Source: Valencia hispanica (Eukaryota; Chordata; Actinopteri; Cyprinodontiformes; Valenciidae). From it: a DNA stretch of 64,000 nucleotides. Within the stretch, counting starts at the first letter, position 1. Each line of letters starts with the position of its first letter. Location: NCBI GenBank assembly GCA_963556495.2, contig OY747713.1, positions 48,100,913 through 48,164,912 of the forward strand, given 5' to 3'. Below, in pieces: positions 1 through 10,120 of this stretch. The notes beneath the pieces are model-generated. The model was not told where the DNA came from and did not search any database. It was given only the letters and a program-made list of their open reading frames with translations. The translations under genes and the position numbers were made by a program.

Positions 1-832
1 CAAATGTGAAAATACCTCCCCCTAGTGGCTCAAAAATTAAATTACAGCCTATAGTATATATAGCGCCCCCAATGGTTTGAATCTAACTCCTCAGTGTCAT
101 CAGAACATGTCCGAACAAGTCCCTTTAATATTATACGGTCTGGGCTCTGTCTCAACATGACTCCTTGAGCATTCCATTTTATTTTAAACAGTTAAAAGGT
201 GCTTTTTAGCTTCCTGACTTTAATTTAAAACCACATTAGCTCCAACACTCTAGAGACACCATTACATCTGATTCTAACAATTCAACCATGATAAATTAAA
301 CTTGTAAGAGCACTAAAAAGAGAATTTATTCACCCACAGCTATGTTGAAGCAGATGCTCATCCTTTTGTTGATTTTAAAAATGCACCATTACACAGTCTT
401 TAAAAACAGATAAGGATTTAAAAAAACATCACTTTAAACCTGGTTGCTTTAAGCTGGAAATAAGAAATCTATCAAACTACTAAAGTTACTGATAAAAAAC
501 AGTCCACCAATCGGCGTTTGACACGCCCCTGCTCTGCTTTGTATTCGCTGTATTTATCACGCCCCTGACTTCACCTACGTCCGCAAGTCAGGTAAACCGG
601 TTTGGGCGGTGCTCACCGGGCGGCATTTACCTGTATAAAAGGCTGTCGGAAAACGGTTAATCTCTACAGCATGCTGGAAGGACCTCATTCAACAATCCGA
701 CCTTAAGGACACGGAGCGCGGTGCTGCGACGAACAAAGAAAACAGCGGTTTCACGAAGACTGTATCACCGGCTTCATTCGAGGGGAATCCCAGAAGCCCG
801 CGTCATTGTCAGACCGCGTCAGAGCTGAGTCC
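1..832 (+). repeat. Left terminal inverted repeat (partial)
   Basis: The sequence from position 1 to about 832 reads as the reverse complement of 25771-26606 with only scattered differences; homology stops just after the shared AGAGCTGAGTCC at 821-832. The window begins inside or at the tip of the repeat, so its true length is unknown. The outer tip carries CCACTAG-type motifs, and the inner part carries a CCAAT box, GC boxes and a TATA box. Confidence 0.92.
507..640 (+). promoter_or_regulatory. Left TIR promoter (CCAAT box, GC/KLF boxes, TATA)
   Basis: CCAAT lies at 507-511, CACGCCCC at about 532-539 and again near 559-566, GGGCGG at about 604-609, and TATAAAA at 634-640. This is a conventional RNA polymerase II promoter layout pointing into the element. 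It would drive the PolB-ATPase half. The same block is present in mirror image in the right TIR. Confidence 0.7.
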
Positions 833-1469
833 TGGCGGGATTCCCGAGCTTCCCCTGCTAAGAGCTGGAGTTACGGGTTCAGCGGTGAAATCAACTTCAA
901 AGCGACTTCAGGAAATCTTCACATCGGCGACCTGTATTATCGGTTTGGAGCGAGGTGAGTAAATGTTTTTTTAGCTCGCAATTGTGCGATCGTCTACGGA
1001 TGTTTCATAGCACCAAGATGGATTCACTGCTGGCTTATCGATAGATTCACCATAGCATACATACTCTGTTACAGCTAGAAGTATCGCTCAACTCCAGTTG
1101 CTGCTCAGAGCTGGTTTCGGGCTGGAGCGGGAAAAAGGCACTGGGGGTTGCTACAAAGCAAAACTCCGCTCTGAGGTGAGTTTACTGCTTGTTAAATTCT
1201 GTTGACTGTTTAGATACGGGTATTACCGTATATGTATTTATTTTATTATATTCCTGACTTTTACCTGCGCTTTATCATAGATCGTGATCGAAGCGCGGAG
1301 CTGTTTGCTATTGGATCTCAGCGGATCTGCCCAGCGCCCGCCTTGCTACTTCAATTAACTGTGAGACTGTCTGGAGCTTTCTCCAACTTGTGTATTGTCT
1401 AACTCTGAATGTTTTTTCATGTCCTTTTTTTCTGATCTTATGTTTAAATAGCAACATCAACCAGTCAGT
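833..1469 (+). other. Probable spliced 5' leader of the left transcription unit
   Basis: No convincing coding sequence is visible. Strong donor-like GTGAGT hexamers occur at 955-960 and 1176-1181, and pyrimidine-rich acceptors end in AG at 1074 and 1451, the last 18 nt before the ATG at 1470. This suggests small non-coding exons at roughly 660-954, 1075-1175 and 1452 onwards. Splicing is inferred from consensus sites only. Confidence 0.45.
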
Positions 1470-1841
1470 ATGAATGTCTCACAGGAGCTAAATAGTCCTC
1501 AACCGTCTAGTAAGGAAGATGAAGAATTTCAGATCAATGTACGTGACGAATTCAATAACATAGAGATCCGACACAACTTTGTCCGGCCTGAGGGTGATCA
1601 TCCGTGTCCGTACGAATTTCATAATCACATAATGAATATGCTCAGGGGTTTATCAGACCGGGTGACACCGCTGGTTAACACTAACGATATTGTGCAGATA
1701 GAGGTTAATGGACCCGGCGTGTCTCGCAGCGTGACTTTCTCAGTCGATGAAGGGGGGAGTAACGTCATGCACCAGTTCGAAACGTTTTTAGATGATCTGA
1801 TGCAATCCAATGCTGAAATAGCCTCAACAGAGCGTTTGTAA
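1470..1841 (+). CDS. N-terminal PolB-associated domain, separated by frameshift
   Basis: A 123-residue frame with a proper ATG sits directly upstream of the polymerase frame. It ends at a TAA at 1839-1841, and the polymerase frame is already open across that point. The composition (hydrophobic/acidic, ending in a QSN-containing helix-like stretch) resembles the region that in many Polinton PolB proteins is fused N-terminally to the polymerase. I infer that this was the original N-terminus and that a small indel near 1830-1840 detached it. It has no catalytic motif of its own. It could alternatively be a separate short protein with an unknown role. Confidence 0.5.
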   Translation: MNVSQELNSPQPSSKEDEEFQINVRDEFNNIEIRHNFVRPEGDHPCPYEFHNHIMNMLRGLSDRVTPLVNTNDIVQIEVNGPGVSRSVTFSVDEGGSNVMHQFETFLDDLMQSNAEIASTERL

Positions 1842-1888
1842 TTCAAACAGTGCGTGATCTTAGCGGGGGAGCTAGACGAAAAGCTGAA

Positions 1889-4800
1889 ATGTCTCTCGAT
1901 TGCGAGCTTATACACAAGAAGAGACGCCACCTATATATTGTGAACAATGATCGAGATGATAAACTGTGTTTTGCTATTAGCTTAGCCTGTGTTGCAGACC
2001 CTAGCCTCGGCTCCGATGCGGCTATACAGCTCGGTAGAGAGTTGCAACAGCGTGCAGGCCTTTCAGAACACACCCCCGTCAGATCAGGCGATATCCACAA
2101 ATTTGAGAAGTTGTTGAACAGAAAAATAGTTGTTTTTATCAGAAGTGAGGGAGAGAGAGCTCTAGGGAAGATTCAGACCGACTTTGAGGACCGAAGCTGG
2201 ACTGTTTTTCTATTGCACTTCCGAGACCATTACTACGGAATCAAAAACTTGAAGGGTTTTATAGGGGCTCGGGATATTTGTCACTACTGTTTCGATCCTA
2301 TAGGGCATAAATACAATCATGTATGCAAAGGTTCGTGCGCTGTCTGTAACGATGCAGCGTGTGCTCAGGGGGTTACAAATCCGATTCTTTGTCATGACTG
2401 TAACAGATATTGTAAGAACCAGACATGTTACGATCGACATAAAGTACCTGAGCTAAAACCCAGGGCGCGTGTGATGGTCAGTCATTGTGATCAGGTGAAG
2501 AAATGTCCCAACTGTGGGTTAAACTATAACCAGAGTCTCACAACAGGCAAGAAGCATGTGTGTCAAGGGAAGAAGTGTAGGATTTGTGGGGGTAAGCTTG
2601 ATAAGGACCAGCCGGCATCAGACCATAAATGTTATATCCAGACCTGTTCTGTCGATACCGAAATAAGTGACAAGGTGATTTTTTATGATATTGAAACTTT
2701 CCCTGGTGCGCAGGGTGAGCATGTTCCATTTCTGATCTGTTCAAAGTCCACATCTGGCGAGGAGTGGTCAGCCTACGGCAGTGATTGTATTCGGGAGTTT
2801 ATTCGTGAAATCAGGAGGCCAGGCCATCGGAATTACACATGTGTAGCCCATAATGCTAGAGCTTTTGATTCCTACCTTGTTCTGAATGCAATGACGGAGA
2901 TGGGTTTAAATCCTGACATCATTATGCAAGGGTGTAAAATTCTGAGCATCACTGATCCTGATTAAGGTTTGAGGTTCATTGACAGCCTATCTTTCCTTGC
3001 CATGAAGCTTAGTAAAATGCCTGAAGCCCTCGGTTTTCCTGACCATAGCCAGGGCTATTTCCCACACCGTTTCTCATCCTCTGATAATCTGAGCTATGTA
3101 GGTTCTTACCCGCTGCCATCATTTTACGGTGTTGAGCGAATGAACCGTGCTGAGCAGGAGGAATTCTATACATGGTACGCTGAGGTTAGCAAGGGCGTGT
3201 TTGACTTTAAAAAGGAGGCTCTCTTTTACTGTAAGAATGATGTGGAGATACTCCTACAAGGATGTACAAGGTTTCGTCAGGAGTTTTTTAACGACAGTCA
3301 GATTGACCCTTTTAACAGGATCACCATCGCAAGTGCTTGTATGAAAGTGTTTCAAAGCAATCATTTGAAGGCAGACACTCTCGCTGTGCCTTCACCTACA
3401 GACTACAGCGAACAGTTTAAAAAGTTTTCCACAGCTTCCGTTGAATGGTTGGAATATGTTTCACATACAAGGAGGGTTGGAATACAGCATGCTCTAAGAG
3501 GTGGTGAGAAAAAGATTGGATCATACTTTTTAGACAGTTACCTGGAGGTAGGGGAGAGTAAAATAGGGTTTGAGTTCCATGGATGCGAGCATCATGGCTG
3601 CAGCACCTGTCGCTATCCAACAGCTGAGAGTCCATTGCCTTATGGGCAGCTCTACGCTGCGACCATGGAGAGGGAGCATGTGCTGAGGACTGTGTACGGT
3701 ATAGAGCTCGAGGTGATGTGGGAACATGTGTGGGAAGAAATGAAGAAGAGTAACGCTGATGTGAAGCAGTTCATGATGACCTACCAGGCTCCTGCACCAC
3801 TTACCCCCCGTGAAGCGCTTTTTGGAGGGCGTACATGTGCAGTCAGGTTGAGGTACTCTGCAGCCCCCGGTGAGCAGGTTCTTTACCAGGACGTGTGTAG
3901 TCTTTACCCATTTGTTCAGAAGACGAAAAGCTTTCCTGTAGGGCACCCGATCATAATCAGGGAAAACTTTGATGATCCCAGAAATTATTATGGATTTATC
4001 AAAGCAGTCATTTCACCACCTCGTGGTCTTTATTTCCCCATTCTACCATTCAGAATAGATCATGGAAAGCTTGTATTCACCCTCTGTCGCACATGTGCAT
4101 TGGAGAAACATCAGACACATAGTTGCACCCACACTGACACTGAGAGAGCCTTAACAGGTGTATGGGTGTCTGAAGAGGTTAAAGAAGCCCTTTCACACGG
4201 CTACAGAATCGATCAGATCGTTGAGGTGTGGCACTTTGAGTAGCATAGTGATCAGATCTTTGCAAAGTATGTCAACTCCTTTTTGAAGACCAAGCAGGAA
4301 GCTTCAGGTTATCCCGAGGGTGTAGAGAGCGAGGAGGACAGACAGAAATACATCCAGGATTTCATGGTGAATCAGGGTGTAGAGTTAGACCCTGAAAAAA
4401 TTAAAGTAAACCCGGCAAAACGTCAAGTAACCAAGCTGTGTTTGAATTCGCTTTGGGGGAAGTTTGCTCAAAAAAATGACCAAACCCAAACCTCAATCAT
4501 TAAACACCCTGACAAGTTTTTTGAGTTCCTGTTTTCAGGGAAGTTCGTCGTGACATACTTCAGCTTTCTGAACCCAAAGATGGTCATGATTCAATGGAAG
4601 TACAACAAAAACTGTGTAACGCCCCCTAACAAAACCACCAATGTGTTCGTTGCCGCATTTACAACAGCTTACGCACGACTAGAGTTATTCAGATACCTAC
4701 ACCAACTCCAAGAACGGGTACTCTACCTTGACACAGACAGTGTGATCTATGTTGTGCGTGAAGGCGAGAGCTCTCTGCCGACAGGTAGCTATTTGGGTGA

Positions 4801-5149
4801 CTTGACAAACGAGCTCCCACCAGGGGACACCATTCAGGAGTTTGTTGCCGCAGGGCCAAAGAGTTACTCGTATCAGACAAAGCACAGGGGGAAGGTTGTG
4901 ATGAGGGCAAAGGGGATATCGCGAACCATAGAATGCTGTGAAAGGGTGAATTTTGATACAATGACAGGACTTGTTGACGGTTACCTGGGTGGTGAGAGAG
5001 GCGAGGTACTCAAAGCACCGCAGCATTCCATCAAACGTGATAAAAACGGGTTCCATCTGAGGAATCACTCATTTACCAAAACTTTCAGGGTGGTTTATGA
5101 CAAGCGGAGGTTGTTCCCAGACGGAACGACGCTACCATTTGGTTTTTGA
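1889..5149 (+). pseudogene. polB: Protein-primed family B DNA polymerase, broken by nonsense codons
   Basis: One reading frame runs from about 1850 to TGA 5147-5149, with in-frame TAA at 2963-2965 and TAG at 4241-4243. The first ATG in frame is 1889. It would replicate the element from a protein primer. The N-terminal third has several CX2C/CX2H clusters (about 2280-2640). The exonuclease motifs follow: DIE at about 2687, the Exo II motif ending FD at about 2850-2870, and YCKND at about 3228. The polymerase motifs are SLYP at about 3900, KxxxNSxxG at about 4432-4461 and YLDTDS at about 4724. Every catalytic motif is intact and no internal indel is evident, so decay is by point nonsense plus the N-terminal frameshift. 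Total length of about 1,100 codons fits the family. Confidence 0.92.
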
Positions 5150-5158
5150 GGGGGGAAA

Positions 5159-5833
5159 ATGCAGCATCAGGGTGAACTGGAAGCGATTAACTTTGACCCA
5201 AGATTTAAAACTCCTTTTTCAAGTCTTGTGGTAGGCCCGAGTGGCTGCGGGAAGTCTTTTTTTGTAAAAAATGTTTTGATTAATTGTCTACCTGTGATGG
5301 ATTCTGTCCCTGAAAATATTGTTTGGATCTACACTTCATTCCAACCATTGTATACGGAATTGATGAAGATTAATAAATCAATTAAATTCATCGAAGGATT
5401 GCCTCATTCCTTTGAAGATTCCCCCCAGATCAATCGCATCCAATTGATTCTCGATGATGTACTCTTTCAAGCAGCTGAGCATCCAGAGGTCGTGAAAATA
5501 TTTACACAATATCGACACCATAGAAACATGAGCGTTATGATGTTGACTCAGAATGTGTTTCTCAAGGGGAAACATACTCGAACTATCAGTCTTAATTGTA
5601 ATTATATGGTCTTGTTTAAAAACCCACGTGACAGATTGCAGGTAGCAAATTTAGCACGTCAAATTTTCCCTGGACAGAAACCCTTTTTCATGGAGAGTTT
5701 TGAAGATGCTACGAGCCAACCACACGGCTATTTATTTGTAGACCTAACCCCTGACACACCAGACCAATACAGGCTCAGGACAGGTTTACTTCCTGGACAG
5801 TGGCCGGCTGTTAACATAGCTAAGAACAAGTGA
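5159..5833 (+). CDS. A32/HerA-FtsK-like genome-packaging ATPase
   Basis: This intact 224-residue frame starts 9 nt after the polymerase stop. Walker A GPSGCGKS is at residues 26-33 and Walker B LILDD at residues 96-100, with a glutamine-containing sensor-like LTQN stretch further on. This matches the FtsK/HerA-superfamily packaging ATPases of Polintons and nucleocytoplasmic DNA viruses, which pump DNA into capsids. The length is normal for the group. It is one of the few element genes without a visible lesion. It probably shares a transcript with PolB under the left TIR promoter. Confidence 0.9.
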   Translation: MQHQGELEAINFDPRFKTPFSSLVVGPSGCGKSFFVKNVLINCLPVMDSVPENIVWIYTSFQPLYTELMKINKSIKFIEGLPHSFEDSPQINRIQLILDDVLFQAAEHPEVVKIFTQYRHHRNMSVMMLTQNVFLKGKHTRTISLNCNYMVLFKNPRDRLQVANLARQIFPGQKPFFMESFEDATSQPHGYLFVDLTPDTPDQYRLRTGLLPGQWPAVNIAKNK

Positions 5834-5838
5834 CCAAC

Positions 5839-6177
5839 ATGTCGGCACGCATAAAAAGAAATGCACCGTTTCTAGGGGCTCTTTTTCATTCCACACCCCA
5901 GAAACGTAAAGATATCCTAACTCATTGTTCTCCCGACTTTCTACAAACCTTGTGCGAGATTGCTTTAAATGTGCTGAAAGGGAACATCAAGCTGTCCACA
6001 ACACAATACAACAGACTTAAGAAGCAGAAAAAAATCCTCAGGCTGTTGGCTGATCGGAAGGTGGGGTTAAAGCGCAAACGACAGACATTGAAAACCCAGA
6101 CAGGAGGAATTTTCCCGCTGATTGCAGCTGTAATACCGTTTCTCGGAGAATTGGTGGCTGGAATATTCCGCCGGTAG
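5839..6177 (+). CDS. Small basic protein with hydrophobic C-terminal segment
   Basis: The ATG at 5839 lies 5 nt after the ATPase stop and gives about 112 residues. The protein is rich in Lys/Arg (runs such as KRKRQ), then has a TGG motif and a hydrophobic, probably membrane-active segment (FPLIAAVIPFLGELVAGIF) near the end. Small basic proteins of this layout recur beside the ATPase gene in animal Polintons and adintoviruses and have been compared with adenoviral core or minor proteins. Its precise role is not known to me. The frame is intact. A GTG at 5830 also opens it, but ATG is the eukaryotic choice. Confidence 0.65.
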   Translation: MSARIKRNAPFLGALFHSTPQKRKDILTHCSPDFLQTLCEIALNVLKGNIKLSTTQYNRLKKQKKILRLLADRKVGLKRKRQTLKTQTGGIFPLIAAVIPFLGELVAGIFRR

Positions 6178-6307
6178 AAGTGTATTATGACACTGAGAGC
6201 ATCACAGAAAATGTTTCTAGTCTTCGCCGCATCAATTAAATCGTCTGAAGCAACGGGATAACTCCGGAACCATACGACAGAAGGCTCAGGATGACACTGA
6301 TGAGGAC

Positions 6308-6727
6308 ATGCAGGGAATATTGGATGACCCAAACAGTGCATCGTACGAGAAAATTAAACGCTACCACGCATTACTTCAGAAATACCTAACCCTCCTTAAG
6401 CAAGGAGAGAACGAAGAGCCGCGTGTCACCCTATCGCTGCAGAGAGACCGTGCGAATGATGACCCCCCGAAGGACAACCAGATCGTTAGTGGGTATAGCC
6501 GAGGTTTAGACGGTCTAGACTCCGCAGAGACCTCTTCTACACCTGCCGTTGAGAGTGTCGTGGATGAGAGAGCAGGCAGGAAATCAAAAAATAAAGCGCG
6601 TATTGATGTCACCAGTTTGGCCGTCTTTAAATGCTCCAACTGCTACAAAACGGCGGGAAAGAAGGAGGTCGTTCATTATGTCACCAGTTTGGCCTCAGAA
6701 TGCGCAGGTACCACGCAGAAAGCGTAA
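6308..6727 (+). CDS. Polinton small conserved protein, possibly minor virion protein
   Basis: A 139-residue frame starts at ATG 6308; the same frame is open from 6221 after a TAG at 6218-6220, so an N-terminal piece may have been lost. The N-terminal third is charged and helical-looking with a regular leucine pattern (YHALLQKYLTLLKQ). The middle is Ser/Asp/Pro rich. The C-terminus has a CSNC pair. Its place after the ATPase and basic protein is typical for a small Polinton structural protein, but I recognise no fold. The region around 6180-6220 suggests old frame damage. Confidence 0.45.
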   Translation: MQGILDDPNSASYEKIKRYHALLQKYLTLLKQGENEEPRVTLSLQRDRANDDPPKDNQIVSGYSRGLDGLDSAETSSTPAVESVVDERAGRKSKNKARIDVTSLAVFKCSNCYKTAGKKEVVHYVTSLASECAGTTQKA

Positions 6728-6848
6728 GAGTGTTACCTTATCACCCCTCTGGACCAGAGCGGAAGATCATTTCAGTAAAAAGTCTCTTCGTAAGGCAACC
6801 CGAGCCCCCAGCTGGCTCACATTCTCCCCCCAGCTGCATGACTACTGA
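6606..6848 (+). CDS. Overlapping basic peptide with duplicated MSPVWP motif (uncertain)
   Basis: In the frame +1 to the previous gene, two ATGs (6606 and 6678) each begin the same MSPVWP peptide, reflecting a 17-nt direct repeat (ATGTCACCAGTTTGGCC). Each is followed by Lys/Arg clusters (KRRERRR, RRKRK), and the frame closes at 6846-6848. The strongly basic composition would suit a DNA-condensing core peptide. It may equally be the original C-terminus of the preceding gene seen across a frameshift. No homology assignment is possible here. Confidence 0.3.
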   Translation: MSPVWPSLNAPTATKRRERRRSFIMSPVWPQNAQVPRRKRKSVTLSPLWTRAEDHFSKKSLRKATRAPSWLTFSPQLHDY

Positions 6849-6869
6849 ATAAGCGCTGTTTCTTTTCAC

Positions 6870-6914
6870 AATAAACGATATGTGTTCACATAATTTCATG
6901 CCTACAGGTTTATT
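6870..6914. terminator. Convergent poly(A) signals of the two transcription units
   Basis: AATAAA on the plus strand is at 6870-6875, and its reverse complement TTTATT is at 6909-6914, serving the minus strand. They sit between the last rightward gene and the protease stop, so the two opposing units end within about 40 bp of each other. Confidence 0.65.
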
Positions 6915-6970
6915 TCATTCCATGTTAAACATCATAAGTCTAATACATTTGATGCATATTCTCATACATA

Positions 6971-7513
6971 TCAAAACCCGTAACAATCTTTAAACACATC
7001 TAGAGAACAGGTTCTATGCGTGAAAAACGTTGTGTTTCGCTTCATAGCACATTTCACATACTTTTTGACAAAGTTAGATACAAGCTCATCATTTGATTCA
7101 GGAATTGGACAATACTTTGATAAAACTTGTTGCATGGAGAGACCACAGGCTCTATGGCATAAATAAAAAATACAGTGATGCCCACAAACAGAAGATTGAA
7201 CGCTCTGAAATTGTTGGTTATGGTACATTATCACAGACGAACGATCTTTCAAAAAATCCAAAATGGATGAAGGGTAATAGACAAATTCTGGTGAGTACGC
7301 GTAAGAGTCAAAAAACATTGCTTTACCACCCTCTTCCAGAGTGAGGGCTAGCCAGTGTTCCCCAGGCATGTTAGAAGGGTGTGTATTGACGATAAAATAA
7401 GCCGGTCTGGGGAATGTTAGTGGTAGCAGCTCCAGTTGGTCGCTGGCCCATACACCGCAGAAAAGCTTCCCAAGCAGATGACTGAGTATTGCATCGAGTT
7501 CGTGATTATTCAT
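6971..7513 (-). CDS. Adenain-like cysteine protease
   Basis: An intact 180-residue frame starts at an ATG (7513). The expected catalytic set of the adenovirus protease family is in order: His53 in GEHWLAL, Asp69 in FFDSY, Gln103 and Cys110 in VCGHHC, with the Gln-to-Cys spacing of seven residues seen in adenain. Such enzymes mature capsid proteins in adenoviruses, adintoviruses and Polintons. It is the most downstream gene of the leftward unit, next to the capsid genes it would process. No lesion is visible. Confidence 0.9.
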   Translation of the reverse strand: MNNHELDAILSHLLGKLFCGVWASDQLELLPLTFPRPAYFIVNTHPSNMPGEHWLALTLEEGGKAMFFDSYAYSPEFVYYPSSILDFLKDRSSVIMYHNQQFQSVQSSVCGHHCIFYLCHRACGLSMQQVLSKYCPIPESNDELVSNFVKKYVKCAMKRNTTFFTHRTCSLDVFKDCYGF

Positions 7514-7707
7514 GTTTCCAAGTGGTTAATAATAATCCACCAAAACTCTTCTTTTAGAGTCTATTTCCAGGATGGAGTCGTAGCACGCGTATACAATCAG
7601 CGTTGTTGTGTGCGGTAACGGTGTTCTGAATCTCATTTCTAGCCTAATGTTACCACTGCGTACTGGTGATAGTGCTTCAGATTCAGCACATGTGTCGAGA
7701 TTAAAAG

Positions 7708-7732
7708 CAAATAATGCGTTACGCATTATTTG
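7708..7732. repeat. Perfect 12-bp palindrome at the capsid frameshift
   Basis: The arms 7708-7719 and 7721-7732 are perfect reverse complements around one T. The palindrome falls exactly where the capsid reading frame changes. Confidence 0.85.
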
Positions 7733-7797
7733 TTAAAGTCCTCCCTAGTTATGCTTAGAGGGAGATCCTTTAAATGCCTCCCTGTGGATGTAAACAG

Positions 7798-8365
7798 TGT
7801 CGGCTTCTTCTCATAATGTGCTCCGGAACTCGCTTTCTTTTACTCAGAGAGGGGAGGGGCGCCGAACTCCAAAACCCCAGCGGGAACTGTTTCAAAATAA
7901 GACCCAGAACTGAGAGACAGAGAGTAAAAACAATACACAGAACCACAGATATCTGTTTCAAAAGGACGCACCTGCAGATGGGAGCCAGACAAAATCTGAC
8001 TCCCTTTCCTACAAGGCTGTACCATTTTTATTTCCAAAAGAACAAAGAACATATCACATGACTCCTCTCTCCTCCTTCTACATCTTGACAGGTCATTTAT
8101 TTTCTCCAGGTCTCCTGACCGTACCATGAACTGGGTTGTAACATGAACTAGAGTTATAGCTGATCCTCCCTGCTTTCAATTCATATCTTTACTCAAGAGT
8201 TTGTTTACTTAAAACCTTCAACCCTATAAAATACTGGTAACAGAGTCATGTTTTACTACCCTGAATAATATAAACAGGCCTATTACTTCTAAAGCTTAAA
8301 AAAGATATAATTAAAACATATGTAGTGCATAATAAAAAATAGCCTCAAAAAAGTAGAATACAACA
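7798..8365 (-). repeat. Solo LTR of the ERV1 family inside the capsid gene
   Basis: The reverse complement of this 568-bp block matches the ERV LTRs at 10121-10664 and 21564-22117, beginning TGTTGTATTC and ending GCCGACA. It is flanked by direct repeats ACAG (7794-7797 and 8366-8369), as expected of a retroviral integration followed by LTR-LTR recombination. It has more differences from the ERV LTRs than those have from each other, so it is probably older. Confidence 0.92.
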
Positions 8366-9422
8366 ACAGGTTGTAATATTCTCGTACAGAATTACCCTGA
8401 TCGAAGTTGGGTTGGAAGGCCTTAGCAGGAATCTGTCTACCATCACGGGACAGAGCTAGATACTCCATATTATAATGGTTGAATGAAAACGGATTCAAAT
8501 TGCGTGCTCCTGTGAAGGCCTGGTGATTAACCATCGAAATAACCACATATTTAGGTGTCATACCCAAGAACAGGTTCTCCTGAGTGCATATTCTTGAATG
8601 TTCAGGTATAGAGTATGTTTTTACATTCACACGCGATACCGGGTACAAAGCATTTCCTTTCATTAATGCGGTCTCATGACCGAGCCGTACGGCGGGAGAT
8701 ACAGTCACCTTTTTGACAAAGAGAGCTGCACCTAAAATCCATAGTTTGAAAGTAGAATCTGCAGCACCCATGAGACAGAACGCATCGCTTGCTCGTGTTA
8801 GCTTAATTCTTATGTCAACAGAGTTCAAAAGTAGTCTTTCACGGAATAATATGTCAGCATGAAGCGGTCCTAGCAGGTGCACCTCTCGAGATTGGGCTGT
8901 AAAGGAGGCACGTTGGTTTAATCCTTCATTCGGTCCATCAATAGTCTCTGTAGAATCCATTTCATCGGCTGTATCTTTATAAAAAAGCCCTGCACTGAAC
9001 TGGCTTTTAAGGGTTTGATCTGAATAATTAAGCAATGTTTCGATCATAGCTCTATAAGGATGCGTAGCGCTGGACTGCGATATTAAACGGTCTCCAAGGG
9101 TTACATCACATTGGGAAAAAATTGTGTTCAGAGGGTAGTTAATTAAGCTGACCTTAGCGTCACGAGCCATGGGCGAACCGTTAGCATTGCTAATTTTAAC
9201 TCTGAGATGGATCAACATGTCATTTAAATCGGTATACGACTCGCCCCCACCAGGGATAAAAAATTCTATCGGTCCTCCATCGGTGATGGCTGAAAGGGGT
9301 GAAATCTCAGTGTACAGCTTATCCTCTACCGATAGTTGAGTCATAGGCGCTGAAAATAAGTCAAGCTCACTGAGCGTACACTCTCCCGATTTGACATGTA
9401 GTAGAGCCATATTCCTATTCGG

Positions 9423-9865
9423 TTAAAATATGTCAGAGCCTCTGCCGGACTTCCTTCCCCTCTGCCTGCTCACCCTGAGTGGTTTCTTTTTCTTTGTCTT
9501 GGCTTGTTTTCTAGTCATCCAAACACGCTCTCCAGGGGGTCTCTTTCGACCTCGTCTTGATAAGATCATTATTCCTGAACCTTCCTGAGCATCAGAATTC
9601 TGACCGATCTTGCTCTTGATTTTATTGACCACCCTCCCAAAGACGTCCGAAGCTATATTCGATGCCGCAGCTTTAAGGTGCGGTTTAGCAATCGACACTC
9701 CTTTCTTAACAAATGGGGATATAAATCGGAAGATCCAAACACAGATCCAAATCCATGACCATACATGACAGGCTGTCCTGAAAACCTGGGTAGCTCTCCA
9801 CCCGTCTGGTTCACATAATATTGTACAAACCGCGTTGGTTCTGATCTGTGTGTTAAGTATGCCAT
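9423..9865 (-). pseudogene. pVI-like minor capsid protein, frameshifted
   Basis: Two overlapping frames (9865-9653 and 9698-9423) together look like the small glycine-rich then basic protein found beside the capsid gene in Polintons and compared with adenoviral pVI. The first has a QTGGELPRFSG stretch and a GHGFGSVFG stretch. The second has an alanine-rich helix and a Lys/Arg-rich tail (RRGRKRPPG, KKKK). The break is a small indel near 9725-9735. The gene start overlaps the end of the penton frame by 13 nt, a normal tight packing. A membrane-lytic or DNA-condensing role would be by analogy only. Confidence 0.65.
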
Positions 9866-10120
9866 TTTACCGCAGGTGTCAAAACCGGTTTAAAGTGCAG
9901 CTTCACGATCGTCTTCCTGTATACAAAGTTCACACACTCGTTACGATCTGTTTTTACCTGTATGCAGATTGTCTTAATATAGCTTTTTGAAACGGGGAGG
10001 TAATGCACTGTGTTATACCTCACACCAATCATGTCACCGAATTTAACATTTATGTTTACGACACCGAGCAGAGGTGATTTACTGTCACCAACAGTTTGGA
10101 AATGGATTATGTCTGTGTAG
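9853..10120 (-). pseudogene. Penton-like protein, C-terminal part (5' side lost to the ERV)
   Basis: The frame leading leftwards from the ERV boundary encodes the end of a Polinton penton-like single-jelly-roll protein. It has HYLPV, then a strand-like stretch ending in the conserved VKLHFKP, and stops at 9853-9855. The other half lies on the far side of the ERV at 22118-22662, also on the minus strand. The flanking 4-bp duplication GTAG (10117-10120) belongs to the gene. Confidence 0.8.

Larger units (their letters stand above)
7526..9410 (-). pseudogene. Hexon-like major capsid protein, split by a solo LTR
   Basis: The 5' part (9410 to about 8366) encodes roughly 347 residues of the double-jelly-roll capsid protein found in animal Polintons. 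It has an early glycine-rich loop (FIPGGGESYTDL) and a LLGPLH-type stretch in the middle. The 3' part (7726-7526) encodes the characteristic end with RLEMRFR and LEIDSKR. Between them sits an ERV-family solo LTR (7798-8365) with a 4-bp ACAG target duplication. The joined frame also carries a shift next to a perfect palindrome at 7708-7732. The open frame that runs from the capsid into the LTR to 8289 adds about 25 LTR-derived residues and is not a natural C-terminus. Confidence 0.87.

Noticed and set aside
8289..8365. Hydrophobic C-terminus of the capsid protein
   Set aside because: These codons are inside the inserted LTR; the real end is at 7526-7726.
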